NCBI GenBank assembly: GCA_964508915.1 | Contig: CAZDVK010000008.1 | Coordinates: 1-64,000, forward strand | Length of the DNA: 64,000 bases | Direction of reading: 5' to 3' | DNA from: CAZDVK01 sp964508915 | GTDB taxonomy: Bacteria; Pseudomonadota; Alphaproteobacteria; Paracaedibacterales; CAIULA01 | Part shown: piece by piece, positions 54,533 to 62,937 of the stretch | Position numbering within the stretch: position 1 is the stretch's first letter | Layout: each line of letters opens with the position of its first letter | The notes under the pieces: generated by a model | The model's database searches: none | Seen by the model: only the letters and a program-made list of their open reading frames with translations | What the model was told of the DNA's origin: nothing | Made by a program: the position numbers and the translations under genes

Positions 54533-55438
54533 TTATATGTTGAGTATTCGCTTAGGAAACAGAACCCCACTGCTCACAGTCCCCATTCCTATTAAACATC
54601 CATCCATTTCAATACGAACTGTAGGTGTATCAGGTTGATCTGGGCTTTGAACGGATTGTCCATTCCTTAAGCGCTGCGCCTCATCGCACCATACGGTTAT
54701 TGCCGGGATGTCGTCCAGAACAAAACCAAGGGGCTTGACAGAAGCGCACACGCCTAATTTATGTATCATTTCGTCTAATTTTTCCAGTGAAATCGTATGA
54801 ATTTCTGAAAATTTTCCATCTTGAATCCGGCGAATATGGTTTACATAAGCAACGGTATGAAGGGCTTTGGCAATGTCTTCCCCTAAGGAACGCACATAAG
54901 TACCTGTGGTGCAAGAAACTTGCAGTTGGCAATACTCACCGTGCCATGACATCAATTCCAAAGAATGAATGTTAATAGGGCGCGGCTTTAAATCGACAGT
55001 TTCTTGATTCCTGGCCAAATGGTAAGCACGCTGGCCATCAATACGAATGGCAGAATAGGCTGGTGGTTTTTGAAATTGGTTGCCTAAAAACTTGGGCAAA
55101 ATTTGTTGTATTTCATCCAAAGAAGGGCGCCCAGAACTGGTTGCAATAACTTGGCCTTCCGCATCACCTGTATCGCGTTGTTCGCCAAAATGCAGAAAGA
55201 AAGTGTATGTTTTTCCCGTATGGTGATAATAGGGAATTAATTTTGTTGCTTCGCCTAAAGCAAACAGCAAAACGCCCGATGCCGCTGGGTCCAAAGTGCC
55301 CACATGACCAATACTTTTTTGACCCGTTAACCGTTTTAGACGTGTCCCTAACCGTGTTGATGAAAGCCCTTCGGGTTTATCTAAAATCACCCAACCATGA
55401 TGGTTTTTGGAAGAAGGGCTTTTTGCGTGAAAATCCAC
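54533..55438 (-). CDS. truB: tRNA pseudouridine(55) synthase
   Basis: TruB makes pseudouridine 55 in the T-loop of tRNAs. The 301-residue product has GWVILDKPEGLSST, the catalytic-Asp motif IGHVGTLDPAASGVLLF, PPAYSAIRIDGQRAYHLAR and the CTTGTYVRSLGEDIA segment. Start is a GTG immediately before the carD stop, without a gap, indicating coupling. N-terminal and C-terminal lengths match the bacterial family. Confidence 0.96.
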   Translation of the reverse strand: MDFHAKSPSSKNHHGWVILDKPEGLSSTRLGTRLKRLTGQKSIGHVGTLDPAASGVLLFALGEATKLIPYYHHTGKTYTFFLHFGEQRDTGDAEGQVIATSSGRPSLDEIQQILPKFLGNQFQKPPAYSAIRIDGQRAYHLARNQETVDLKPRPINIHSLELMSWHGEYCQLQVSCTTGTYVRSLGEDIAKALHTVAYVNHIRRIQDGKFSEIHTISLEKLDEMIHKLGVCASVKPLGFVLDDIPAITVWCDEAQRLRNGQSVQSPDQPDTPTVRIEMDGCLIGMGTVSSGVLFPKRILNI

Positions 55439-55933
55439 TTATGCTGCTTTTAATAAACTTTCAACGCGTGCAACAGCGGCAGATTCGTCTGTTTTTTCAA
55501 TAACAGCTAATTCGCGAACAAAACGTTCCATGGCAGCGTTATAAATTTGCCGTTCACTGTATGATTGGTCTGTATCTGCATGAGTTTTGTAAAGTTCACG
55601 TAAAACTTCAGCAATAGAAACAGGGTTGCCTGAATTAATTTTGTTTTCATATTCTTGGGCACGACGGCTCCACATAAGGCGACGGGCTTTCATTTTAACA
55701 GTCAGTGTCGACAGTGCTTTTTCCATGTCTTCTTTTCCTGTCAATGCACGTAACCCTGCAGCTTTCGCCTTTGCAATGGGAAGACGTAATGTCATGCGAT
55801 CTTTGTCAAAATTTATAACCAATAATTCAAGAGAATGGCCACCAATTGTGTGCGTTTCTTTGCCTACAAGTTTTCCAACGCCATGAGCTGGATAAACAAC
55901 ATAATCGCCTTCATTAAAATTCTGTGTTGTCAT
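55439..55933 (-). CDS. carD: CarD-family transcriptional regulator
   Basis: CarD binds the RNA polymerase beta subunit and stabilises open complexes at promoters. The 164-residue product starts with the Tudor-like RNAP-interaction domain (FNEGDYVVYPAHGVGKLVGKE, ending in LRLPIAKAKAAGLRAL) and continues with the helical DNA-binding domain (MWSRRAQEYENKINSGNP, SIAEVLRELYKTHADTDQSY, ERQIYNAAMERFVRELA). Its place next to fdxA is conserved in alphaproteobacteria. Confidence 0.95.
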   Translation of the reverse strand: MTTQNFNEGDYVVYPAHGVGKLVGKETHTIGGHSLELLVINFDKDRMTLRLPIAKAKAAGLRALTGKEDMEKALSTLTVKMKARRLMWSRRAQEYENKINSGNPVSIAEVLRELYKTHADTDQSYSERQIYNAAMERFVRELAVIEKTDESAAVARVESLLKAA

Positions 55934-56011
55934 CTTTGTTTTTTCCTATGGAAATTTTTAAACTGGTTAACTTTTATTTAAGAAACAATTTTGTATTTTC
56001 AACAAAAATTT

Positions 56012-56350
56012 TTAAGTTTCTCCACCAGGTTGATCTGAAAAGTGCTGTTCAAATTTATTTTTCACTTGTTTCCAATCATCGGCATCAGATGGTGCATCTT
56101 TTTTTCGGGTAATGTTGGGCCATTTTTTAGAATAAATCTGATTTAACTCTACCCATTTTTCAATGGCAGGTGTCGTATCTGACACGATGGCTTCCGCAGG
56201 ACATTCAGGCTCGCAAACGCCGCAGTCAATACATTGATCTGGGTCAATAACCAGCATTGAAGCACCTTCGTAAAAACAATCCACCGGGCAAACTTCAACG
56301 CAATCCATATATTTACAACGAATACACGCTTCAGTTACAACGTAAGTCAT
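56012..56350 (-). CDS. fdxA: seven-iron ferredoxin FdxA
   Basis: The 112-residue protein carries one [3Fe-4S] and one [4Fe-4S] cluster. Cysteines follow the FdxA pattern: CIRCKYMDCVEVCPVDCF near the start and CIDCGVCEPECPAEAI near residue 40, followed by the long helical C-terminal extension with WKQVKNKFEQHFS. I use the third-codon ATG at 56350 (MTYVVTEAC), which is the usual start. It lies upstream of carD on the same strand. Electron-transfer partner unknown. Confidence 0.95.
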   Translation of the reverse strand: MTYVVTEACIRCKYMDCVEVCPVDCFYEGASMLVIDPDQCIDCGVCEPECPAEAIVSDTTPAIEKWVELNQIYSKKWPNITRKKDAPSDADDWKQVKNKFEQHFSDQPGGET

Positions 56351-56614
56351 ATAGCCCAAATACTAAGACAATTTTTACTAGTTCTAAGGTGTATAGCACA
56401 AAAAAAACGAAAATGCAAATGATCGGAGCTGCGCGTTTTTCCTCACAATGCACAATGAATTGTGTGGTTTTCCGGCATAAGATTCATAAAAAATATGTTT
56501 AAGCTTGGGTGGAATTTTAAAGTTTTTAAAATAACAAAATTGACATGGTTCAAGGTGGACTTGCGCTAAATCTTATGGGACAATTTTAAAAGTCTGTTAA
56601 GCTGCTGGGGACCT
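56351..56614. other. divergent intergenic region
   Basis: AT-rich 264-base gap between fdxA and the esterase gene. A perfect TTGACA -35 hexamer occurs at about 56540, but no convincing -10 lies at 16-18 bases. A CACAAT/ATTGTG inverted repeat with a nine-base loop occurs at about 56443-56463. No RNA gene is seen. Confidence 0.35.
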
Positions 56615-57649
56615 ATGAGCCAAAAACCACAGGAAATTTTGAATCAATATGCTAAAAAGCTGGGGGTTCCGCCGCTTCCTTATATACCCAATCCTTTGTT
56701 GACAGAAGGGGCTAATGTTTTTTTATACGTGGTTGGCATAACGGCTAATCATTTCGGTTTATTTAGCGGGAAATCTTTTGATTACGAAGAATTGGTTCGT
56801 ATCGGTCGCCAATCTTACGAACTCATATCGAATGAATTCCAGGGCGATACGTCTTCTTTCGTTTTTGAAAACAGGGCTGTTTCATCACCAGAAGGCCACT
56901 CAATTCCTGTTCGAATTTATAATCAGCTTAACGCCGCCAAGCCCGTTATTTTATACGTTCATGGCGGTGGGTGGAGGCAGGGAAGCCTTGAAACCCACCA
57001 TGCTTTATGTGGCCATTTATCAGACACAACAGGGTACCCTGTTGTGGCGGCAGATTATCGATTAGCGCCTGAAAATCCATATCCGGCTGGGTTAAATGAC
57101 GTACGGTGTGTGTACCAGTGGCTTTTGGAACAGGGGTACGATGCATCGAAAATCATTTTGTCAGGGGACAGCGCTGGTGGAAACATTGTGTCTTGCTTGG
57201 CATTGCAAATTCGCGAAAAAAAGGAACCTTTGCCAGCTGCTTTAGCTATTTTTTATCCATCTGTTGATCTTCGTATTCAAGAAGATTTTTCAAAAAACCC
57301 TTATGCAGAAGGGTATTTTTTAACCCAAGAACGGGTCAATGCCCTTATCAAAGATTATTTGCAAGATCATTTGGCAGATGGTAAAATGTCCCCTTTTGTA
57401 TCACCCTTGATGGCAGACGATTTTGAAAATTTTCCACCTGTTATTATGATTTCAGCTGAATGTGACCCCTTGACGTTGGAGGGGAAATTATTGGCTGAAA
57501 AAATTCGGAACCAAAAAGGAAAAATTCACCACTGGGTTGTACCCAAAGTTCTACATGGGTTTGCACAATTTTTTGATTTATACCCTGAAGCACATGAAAG
57601 TCTTGAATTTTTTGCAGAAAAACTTCAAGAAATTATGAAAGAAAATTAA
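56615..57649 (+). CDS. alpha/beta hydrolase of the hormone-sensitive-lipase group
   Basis: A 344-residue esterase/lipase-type hydrolase. It has the HGGGWRQG oxyanion motif near 112, nucleophile elbow GDSAGGN near 187, ADYRLAPENPYPAGLND between them, and catalytic Asp and His in ISAECDPLTLEGKLLA and VLHGFAQFF. These are diagnostic of the HSL family, which splits short-chain acyl esters; the natural substrate is unknown. No signal peptide was seen, so it is likely cytoplasmic. Start ATG follows GCTGGGGACC. The DUF952 gene follows after 23 bases. Confidence 0.92.
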   Translation: MSQKPQEILNQYAKKLGVPPLPYIPNPLLTEGANVFLYVVGITANHFGLFSGKSFDYEELVRIGRQSYELISNEFQGDTSSFVFENRAVSSPEGHSIPVRIYNQLNAAKPVILYVHGGGWRQGSLETHHALCGHLSDTTGYPVVAADYRLAPENPYPAGLNDVRCVYQWLLEQGYDASKIILSGDSAGGNIVSCLALQIREKKEPLPAALAIFYPSVDLRIQEDFSKNPYAEGYFLTQERVNALIKDYLQDHLADGKMSPFVSPLMADDFENFPPVIMISAECDPLTLEGKLLAEKIRNQKGKIHHWVVPKVLHGFAQFFDLYPEAHESLEFFAEKLQEIMKEN

Positions 57650-57672
57650 AGTTCTTATTATTGAGGTTTATT

Positions 57673-57999
57673 ATGAGTTCTTCCCATCTTTTTAAAATTG
57701 TCACGATAACAGAGCTGGATATTGCCAAAAAAGAAGGGGTTTTTAAAGGTTCTTCGCTTGATTTGCAAGATGGTTACATTCATTGTTCAACAGATGATCA
57801 GGTGGCAGGTAGACGGGAAAAATTTTTCAAATCTGAAAAAGAAGTCATTCTTTTAACCATTGATACACAAAAAATAACCGCACCTATTCGATGGGAAAAA
57901 TCGCCATCGGGTAATGTTTACCCCCACATATATGGACATATCCCTATGGATGCTGTTGTGGCTGAAAAAAAGCTATATAACGGGGACCCTATAAAATGA
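57673..57999 (+). CDS. DUF952 domain protein
   Basis: The 108-residue product matches DUF952: FKIVTITELDIAKKEGVFKGSSLDLQDGYIHCSTDDQVAG near the start and IRWEKSPSGNVYPHIYGHIPMDAVV near the end. The function of the family is not established; structural relatives include ADP-ribosyl-binding or glutathione-transferase-like small folds, which I cannot distinguish by reading. The ATG at 57673 has GAGG upstream and is preferred to the frame opening at 57661. Follows the esterase on one strand. Confidence 0.85.
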   Translation: MSSSHLFKIVTITELDIAKKEGVFKGSSLDLQDGYIHCSTDDQVAGRREKFFKSEKEVILLTIDTQKITAPIRWEKSPSGNVYPHIYGHIPMDAVVAEKKLYNGDPIK

Positions 58000-58012
58000 T
58001 TACATCCCGTTA

Positions 58013-58103
58013 TGTCGCCCCCGCGAAGGCGGGGGTCCAGAGAAAACAAAAAACAATTTGTTCTTCAATTTTTTTATGGATTCCCTCCTTCGAGGGAATG
58101 ACA
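58013..58103. repeat. palindromic repeat element, MITE/REP-like
   Basis: The 91-base element has terminal inverted repeats: TGTCGCCCCCGCGAAGGCGG at the left and the imperfect complement ending CCTTCGAGGGAATGACA at the right. Each arm is itself a hairpin (CCCCCGC-GAAG-GCGGGGG and ATTCCCTC-CTTC-GAGGGAAT). This TGTC...CCCGCG-AAG-CGGG form with TGGATTCC...GGAATGACA is a familiar dispersed palindrome in AT-rich alphaproteobacterial genomes. It fills most of the gap 58000-58150 and is far more GC-rich than its surroundings. Confidence 0.8.
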
Positions 58104-58150
58104 TCGGTTTTAGCTGTTTTCATACTCAAATTAAAAATTTTGCTTTATAA

Positions 58151-59248
58151 ATGAAAGTCACTCCCGAAGACCTGATCCATAAATTGCATACGACCCTTTA
58201 TGCCAAAGCGAAAGTTATTTTCTGGTCTGGGTCCGTTTCAAGGAATGCTGGTACAGAAACATCTGATTTAGATTTGGTTGTGATATTTGATCGTGTTTCA
58301 AACGCCTATCGCGAAGCGTTTGTGTTTGACGGGTGGCCTGTTGATGTTTTTGTTCATGACCCAGAAACGTTGCAGTATTTTTATGAACAGGTGGATGGCC
58401 CATCTTTCATCCCTGCCTTACCCCAAATGCTAGCTGATGGCGTTCAGTTTCCAAAAGGAAGTGATTTTGGGAAGTCCCTTCAAAAAGATGCGCAGAAATT
58501 TTTAGACAAAGGTCCGGTGGTTACAGAAAATAATTTGTACATGCGCCGGTTTCATATTACGGATCTGTTAGATGATTTAAAATCAGTCACCTTACATCAT
58601 GAAAAAATGGGAATTTTATGCTACCTCTATGAAAAATTGGGTGAATTCTACCTGCTTTCTAACAGGCAATGGATTGGCCATGGAAAGCAGTTAACAAAGA
58701 AACTTGAAACTTTTAACCCACATATGGCTCATAAATTTGAAAAGTCTTTTTTTCTGTCATCAGATTGGCAAGAAATTTCCAACTTAACATTTGAAATTTT
58801 AGAACCTTATGGCGGTTTACTGTGGGATGGTTTTAAGGCTGATGCGCCAGCGGACTGGAAAGCATTAGATGAAAATAAAATTCTCGAGGAACTTAAATCT
58901 AGGGAGCCAATCTTTCATCATCCCCAAAAGTTTGGAAAAACAAAAGAAGATATTTCCAAGCAAATGTGTGATGAATTTTGGGAAGTTGGTGCATCAGGCA
59001 CTGTTTACACTCAAGACGATGTCATAGAAACTCTGCTCGAGCGTTATCAGAACCCGGATTATCAAGATATTTGGGAGGCAAAGGACTTTCATCTTACCAA
59101 AATTGCCACGGATAATTATTTGCTAACCTATATTCTTATTCAAGACAAAACGAGAGTGACAAGAAGATCGACACTTTGGTGCAGAGTAAATAGTGATTGG
59201 AAGATCCTTTATCACCAAGGAACTGTAATCCATGGAGATAAGGAATGA
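58151..59248 (+). CDS. nucleotidyltransferase fused to DUF4440 (SnoaL-like) domain
   Basis: A 365-residue two-domain protein. Residues about 10-110 are a polymerase-beta-type nucleotidyltransferase: SGS at 26-28, D39-L-D41 in SDLDLVVIF and a third acidic Asp65 (WPVDVFVHD). The middle is helical, as in aminoglycoside-adenylyl- or kanamycin-transferase-like proteins. Residues about 270-362 resemble DUF4440 (EFWEVGASGTVYTQDDVIE, ending WKILYHQGTVIHG). Antibiotic-modifying, toxin or nucleotide-signalling roles are all possible; none is shown. It heads a four-gene run whose members overlap by four bases, just after a palindromic repeat. Confidence 0.82.
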   Translation: MKVTPEDLIHKLHTTLYAKAKVIFWSGSVSRNAGTETSDLDLVVIFDRVSNAYREAFVFDGWPVDVFVHDPETLQYFYEQVDGPSFIPALPQMLADGVQFPKGSDFGKSLQKDAQKFLDKGPVVTENNLYMRRFHITDLLDDLKSVTLHHEKMGILCYLYEKLGEFYLLSNRQWIGHGKQLTKKLETFNPHMAHKFEKSFFLSSDWQEISNLTFEILEPYGGLLWDGFKADAPADWKALDENKILEELKSREPIFHHPQKFGKTKEDISKQMCDEFWEVGASGTVYTQDDVIETLLERYQNPDYQDIWEAKDFHLTKIATDNYLLTYILIQDKTRVTRRSTLWCRVNSDWKILYHQGTVIHGDKE

Positions 59249-59706
59249 GTAAAAACAATATCCATGTTTTGAGCAGAGGCGTGATAATAGATCAAGATCA
59301 TATTTTACTTTGCAGAACGCTGGATCTGCCTATCAGTTTTTATTTTCTTCCAGGTGGTCATGTTGAACATGGAGAATCAGTTGAAGCATCACTTCTTCGT
59401 GAATTAATGGAAGAAACTGGTGCCGAATGTAAGATCAAGAGATTTTTAGGATGTTTAGAATACAGCTTTGAACTAGGCCATAGCAGTATCTGTCATAATC
59501 ACGAATATAATTTCATTTTTGAGGCTGAATCAGAATCTTTGAAAAGCAATCATACAATTCCACAGCTTGAAGCTCGTATTGAATTAATTTGGGTTCCCTT
59601 GCATAAATTATCTGAAATTGATTTTAGAGCCGAGCCTTTGCGAGAGCTGCTGCCACATTGGTTAAAATCATCAACTTCAGATGTTTTTAGGAGCGTGATG
59701 ATTTGA
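59245..59706 (+). CDS. Nudix hydrolase
   Basis: A 153-residue Nudix-fold pyrophosphohydrolase. The Nudix box G-x5-E-x7-REUxEExGU is complete in GGHVEHGESVEASLLRELME and the next residues ETG, at about 33-56; all metal-binding glutamates are present. Such enzymes cleave nucleoside diphosphates linked to another moiety. Start ATG overlaps the preceding stop (ATGA) and follows GATAAGGA. As part of the cassette it may hydrolyse a nucleotide product or by-product of its neighbours. Confidence 0.92.
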   Translation: MSKNNIHVLSRGVIIDQDHILLCRTLDLPISFYFLPGGHVEHGESVEASLLRELMEETGAECKIKRFLGCLEYSFELGHSSICHNHEYNFIFEAESESLKSNHTIPQLEARIELIWVPLHKLSEIDFRAEPLRELLPHWLKSSTSDVFRSVMI

Positions 59707-60263
59707 CACAAAATACAATCATCATCTATTTAACTGGCAAACCCGGCGTTGGCAAATACACCATCGCCAAGGAATTAGCAGCAAAGCACGGTTTTATCGT
59801 TTGCGATAATCAGCTGATCAATAATCCTATTTTTGAGTTATTGCAATATGACGGGTACGCAAAAATACCTGATTTTGCTTGGGATACTATCTCAGGCATA
59901 AGGGCAGAGGTTTTAGATTTTCTGGCCAAAAATGCTCAGAATAGTTATGTGCTTACCAACTGCTTAGCAGACACCGATGAAGATAGGCAGCTTTATGAAC
60001 AAGTAAAGAAAATGGCAGAAAAACGAGGATCCTTATTTATTCCAGTAGCCCTAGAAATTAGCAAAGAAGAGCATTTAAAGCGGCTAACAAGGCAAGAAAG
60101 AAGGGTCAGGTGGAAGTCTATTGACCCATCTCATGCTGAAGACAATGATCCACTTATTTGTATCTCGCACCCTAATTTACTTGAGTTAAACGTCACTAGC
60201 TTAAGCCCCGAAGATGCAGTAGATAACATTATGAATCATATAAAAATATTAAACCAAAGGTGA
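59703..60263 (+). CDS. P-loop kinase-like protein (AAA_33/zeta-like fold)
   Basis: A 186-residue P-loop protein with Walker A GKPGVGKYT near residue 13-21, a helical LVDFLAKN-like segment and a lid-like RLTRQERRVRW. It resembles small nucleoside or sugar kinases, chloramphenicol-phosphotransferase-like and shikimate-kinase-like proteins; substrate cannot be read. The TTG start overlaps the Nudix stop (TTGA), so expression is coupled. It probably phosphorylates a small molecule, with the flanking enzymes acting on the same pathway. Confidence 0.82.
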   Translation: MTQNTIIIYLTGKPGVGKYTIAKELAAKHGFIVCDNQLINNPIFELLQYDGYAKIPDFAWDTISGIRAEVLDFLAKNAQNSYVLTNCLADTDEDRQLYEQVKKMAEKRGSLFIPVALEISKEEHLKRLTRQERRVRWKSIDPSHAEDNDPLICISHPNLLELNVTSLSPEDAVDNIMNHIKILNQR

Positions 60264-60265
60264 GT

Positions 60266-61048
60266 ATGAAAATACTTAAGCACACAACTGCAAAAGCCTC
60301 TTACTACAACACAAGGGCTGAACGCTATGATGAATTTAATGAAAGTAATTCGCGAAATATCAATGCGCTTATAGGGAAAATATTAAAAGACCATCATGTT
60401 TCTACTGTTTTGGACCTGACCTGTGGTACGGGGTCTCAAGTTTTTTGGTTGAAAGAAAAAGGCTTTGACGTTGTAGGCAGTGACATTAGCCGCAGCATGC
60501 TGAAAATTGCTAAAGAAAAGGCAAAACAAAAGAAGTTGAAAATTAAATTCTTAGAAGGGGATTGCCGCACTGTGCATGTAGGCCAGTTCGATGCTGCGAT
60601 TACCATATTTAATAGTGTTGGCCATCTTACGCGGGAAGATTTTAAACTGACTATCCAAAATATAAATCGACATTTAAACCCGGGTGGGTTGTATATTTTT
60701 GACATATTCAATCTGGATTATCTGAAATACGGTCATAACATCACAAAATTAACCATAGATTGGATAGCTAATTCTGACGGTCAGAAATGCAGAGAAATCC
60801 AATTTAGCACCATCACTGATGATGGCATTTTGGCATCGTATAGTACCTATGTTTATCAAAATGGTCATTCAAGTCCTACAAAAATATCAAAAGGTTATGA
60901 AAACACACTGCAGGTTTATACCAGCGCTGAATTGCAAGATATGTTAAATGAAAGTGGATTTGTTGTATTGACCCAAACGGATATAAATGGCGCAGCGTTT
61001 TCAAAAGAAAGCTCTGAGCGCATCTTGACAGTTGCCAAGAAGGTGTAA
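60266..61048 (+). CDS. class I SAM-dependent methyltransferase
   Basis: A 260-residue methyltransferase. Motif I is LDLTCGTGSQVFWL near 50-63, motif II VVGSDISRSMLKIAKEKAK, and post-motif FDAAITIFNSVGHL and LNPGGLYIFDIFNL. This is the small-molecule-type methyltransferase_25 layout. The ATG at 60266 has AAAGG five bases upstream; the GTG at 60260 that overlaps the previous stop is the alternative. Fourth and last gene of the cassette; convergent with flhB after 4 bases. Confidence 0.88.
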   Translation: MKILKHTTAKASYYNTRAERYDEFNESNSRNINALIGKILKDHHVSTVLDLTCGTGSQVFWLKEKGFDVVGSDISRSMLKIAKEKAKQKKLKIKFLEGDCRTVHVGQFDAAITIFNSVGHLTREDFKLTIQNINRHLNPGGLYIFDIFNLDYLKYGHNITKLTIDWIANSDGQKCREIQFSTITDDGILASYSTYVYQNGHSSPTKISKGYENTLQVYTSAELQDMLNESGFVVLTQTDINGAAFSKESSERILTVAKKV

Positions 61049-61052
61049 AGAT

Positions 61053-62129
61053 TTAAAACCGTTGTTTTTTCAATTTCATGACAAAACGAATAACGTCAGC
61101 AACAGCTTGATAGTGGCTCGGCTGAATATCTTGATCCAGTTCTACTTCTGAAAATAATGAACGGGCCAGGGGTGGGTTTTCTACAATGGGAATATCATTT
61201 TCTTTGGCAATTTCACGAATACGCAGGGCTATGTAATCTTGCCCTTTGGCAATAACTTTAGGTGCTGTCATGGTTGTGGAATCCCATAATATAGCCACAG
61301 AAAAGTGCGTTGGGTTTGTAATAACGGCTGTTGCTTTGGGTATTTTTTCCATCATGCGTTTGCTGGCCCGTTCATGGCGAATTTGGCGAATTTTTTGCCT
61401 AATTTCAGGGCTACCTTCTGTTTCTTTATGTTCTTCTTTGACTTCCTGTTTCGTCATGCGTATTTTTTGCATAAATTCGCGCCGTTGAAAGTAAAAATCA
61501 ATACCTGCCACAACGGACATGGCCAAAAGAATGTATATAAACATCCCCTTAAACAGGCCAAATAAAACTGTTTTGAAATCCGTTGGTGATAGCAGTAACC
61601 AATGGTCCAGATGATAAAATTCTTTTGAAAACCCCCAATATAAAGCCAAGCAAACTAAGGTTATTTTTAAAATTCCCTTTAACAGTTCCATCAAGGACCG
61701 TTTTGAAAAAATTCGACTGGCCCCTTGTAATAAAGAAATGTTTTGAAGTTTAGGCATCAAACTTTTTGTTGAAATACTGCGCCCTGTTTGCGCCAATGTT
61801 GCGGCCACAGGAACAGCCACCAAAAGAAAAAGGGGGAAAGCTATGGCTAAGGCTGTATTTTTTAGAATATGAATGCCAACAATTTTTAAATTAGCCCCTT
61901 CCATAATAAATTGATCTGGGGCTGCAATGAACGGCATAAGAAGTTTTGTCAGTTTAACGGCACTGCCAGGCAAAATAAGCAAAATAACAAGGCCAGCGCA
62001 GGCAATAAAGGCCCAATTGACCAATTCTTTGGAAACGGCTGTTTGCCCTTCTTCGCGTGCTTTTTCCAGCCTTCGCTCGGAAGGCTCTTCCGTTTTTTGG
62101 TCTTGATCGGGGGTGTTTTCGTCAGCCAC
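61053..62129 (-). CDS. flhB: flagellar biosynthesis protein FlhB
   Basis: FlhB is the switch protein of the flagellar export apparatus. The 358-residue product has EPSERRLEKAREEGQ at the start, four membrane helices, and the autocleavage motif NPTH in AVITNPTHFSVAILWDS, followed by the FlhBC region (APKVIAKGQDYIALRIREIA). The absence of the T3SS-specific C-terminal layout and the presence of fliQ and fliR nearby support flagellar rather than injectisome assignment. It lies apart from fliR because of an inserted gene on the other strand. Confidence 0.95.
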   Translation of the reverse strand: MADENTPDQDQKTEEPSERRLEKAREEGQTAVSKELVNWAFIACAGLVILLILPGSAVKLTKLLMPFIAAPDQFIMEGANLKIVGIHILKNTALAIAFPLFLLVAVPVAATLAQTGRSISTKSLMPKLQNISLLQGASRIFSKRSLMELLKGILKITLVCLALYWGFSKEFYHLDHWLLLSPTDFKTVLFGLFKGMFIYILLAMSVVAGIDFYFQRREFMQKIRMTKQEVKEEHKETEGSPEIRQKIRQIRHERASKRMMEKIPKATAVITNPTHFSVAILWDSTTMTAPKVIAKGQDYIALRIREIAKENDIPIVENPPLARSLFSEVELDQDIQPSHYQAVADVIRFVMKLKKQRF

Positions 62130-62267
62130 TTTTTAACTGCTTAAGGCACAAAAATTTTTATTATCTCAAGTGTAACCTTCTATTTTTTTTTCGGCAAATT
62201 AACATTTTTTTAAGAAAAATAAGTTTATATGGAGAAGTGATGTATTACTTTTTAAAAAGGATTTTAA

Positions 62268-62885
62268 ATGTATAAATTATTTACAGTGGCAATTCTTTGC
62301 CTATTCAGTGTTTCTTGCGCTTGGGCAAAAAAGGCAACTCCAGAAGAGGTTGAAAAGTGCAAAACAGAACAAGTTATTACAAAAAGTGAGGACGGAGCTT
62401 CCATAAAACTTTCTATGGATTGGGAGGTTGTGCTTCGCTGTATTGAATCATTAGAGGATGAGTATAAAAACCCAACAGGAAAGAAGTTGTTAGGTCTTAA
62501 AAAGGATGAAAGCAGAAAAGATGCAACAAAAGAAAGTGTTGTTGCAGATTGGGCTGGTTTTATTGTAGACGTTGTGGGCGGTGAAGTTTCAGTCTTTTTA
62601 AAGGATGGAAGATGGGCTGGTTTTCCACCAAAATGTGGTGCTGATGTTGAGGTCGGGCAAGAAATCGAACATGAGTGCAAAAGGGAACTCATTACTTTTT
62701 GTAGCCGTATTCTTGAGCCAACAAATTTAACTATAAAACAATCCTTAGGATGGGATGAAAAATGTAAATCTTTAGTCAAAGCTTTTGGAGAAGAAAATAA
62801 TTTGAATGATTCTATTCGAAGAATGCCTGTTATCAGGGAAAAAACATCCGAAAGAATCAGATATTTTAAAGGAGATGCAGGCTAA
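62268..62885 (+). CDS. secreted cysteine-containing protein in the flagellar cluster
   Basis: A 205-residue protein with a signal peptide (YKLFTVAILCLFSVSCAWA) and no recognised family. The mature part holds seven cysteines, including VEKCK, VLRCIES, PPKCG, HECKRELITFC and EKCKSL, and a VVADWAGFIVDVVGGEV hydrophobic centre. It could also be a lipoprotein if the VSC at residues 14-16 is a lipobox. It runs opposite to its flagellar neighbours, between fliR and flhB, which are normally contiguous, so it appears inserted. Its own promoter is presumed in the AT-rich 62130-62267 gap; AAGGA precedes the ATG. Confidence 0.72.
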   Translation: MYKLFTVAILCLFSVSCAWAKKATPEEVEKCKTEQVITKSEDGASIKLSMDWEVVLRCIESLEDEYKNPTGKKLLGLKKDESRKDATKESVVADWAGFIVDVVGGEVSVFLKDGRWAGFPPKCGADVEVGQEIEHECKRELITFCSRILEPTNLTIKQSLGWDEKCKSLVKAFGEENNLNDSIRRMPVIREKTSERIRYFKGDAG

Positions 62886-62903
62886 GGCATGCTGCTTGTC
62901 AAT

Positions 62904-62937
62904 AGTTTCCAGAGGCGGCTTTTCTCCTCTGGAAACT
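62904..62937. terminator. strong hairpin between convergent genes
   Basis: AGTTTCCAGAGG, ten-base loop, CCTCTGGAAACT is a perfect 12-pair stem in the 51-base gap between the secreted-protein gene and the fliR stop, placed to end transcription from both directions. Confidence 0.75.

Noticed and set aside
62264..62779. A 171-codon minus-strand frame opposite the secreted gene between fliR and flhB
   Set aside because: The plus strand carries a signal peptide, ribosome site and terminator; the minus frame has no such support.
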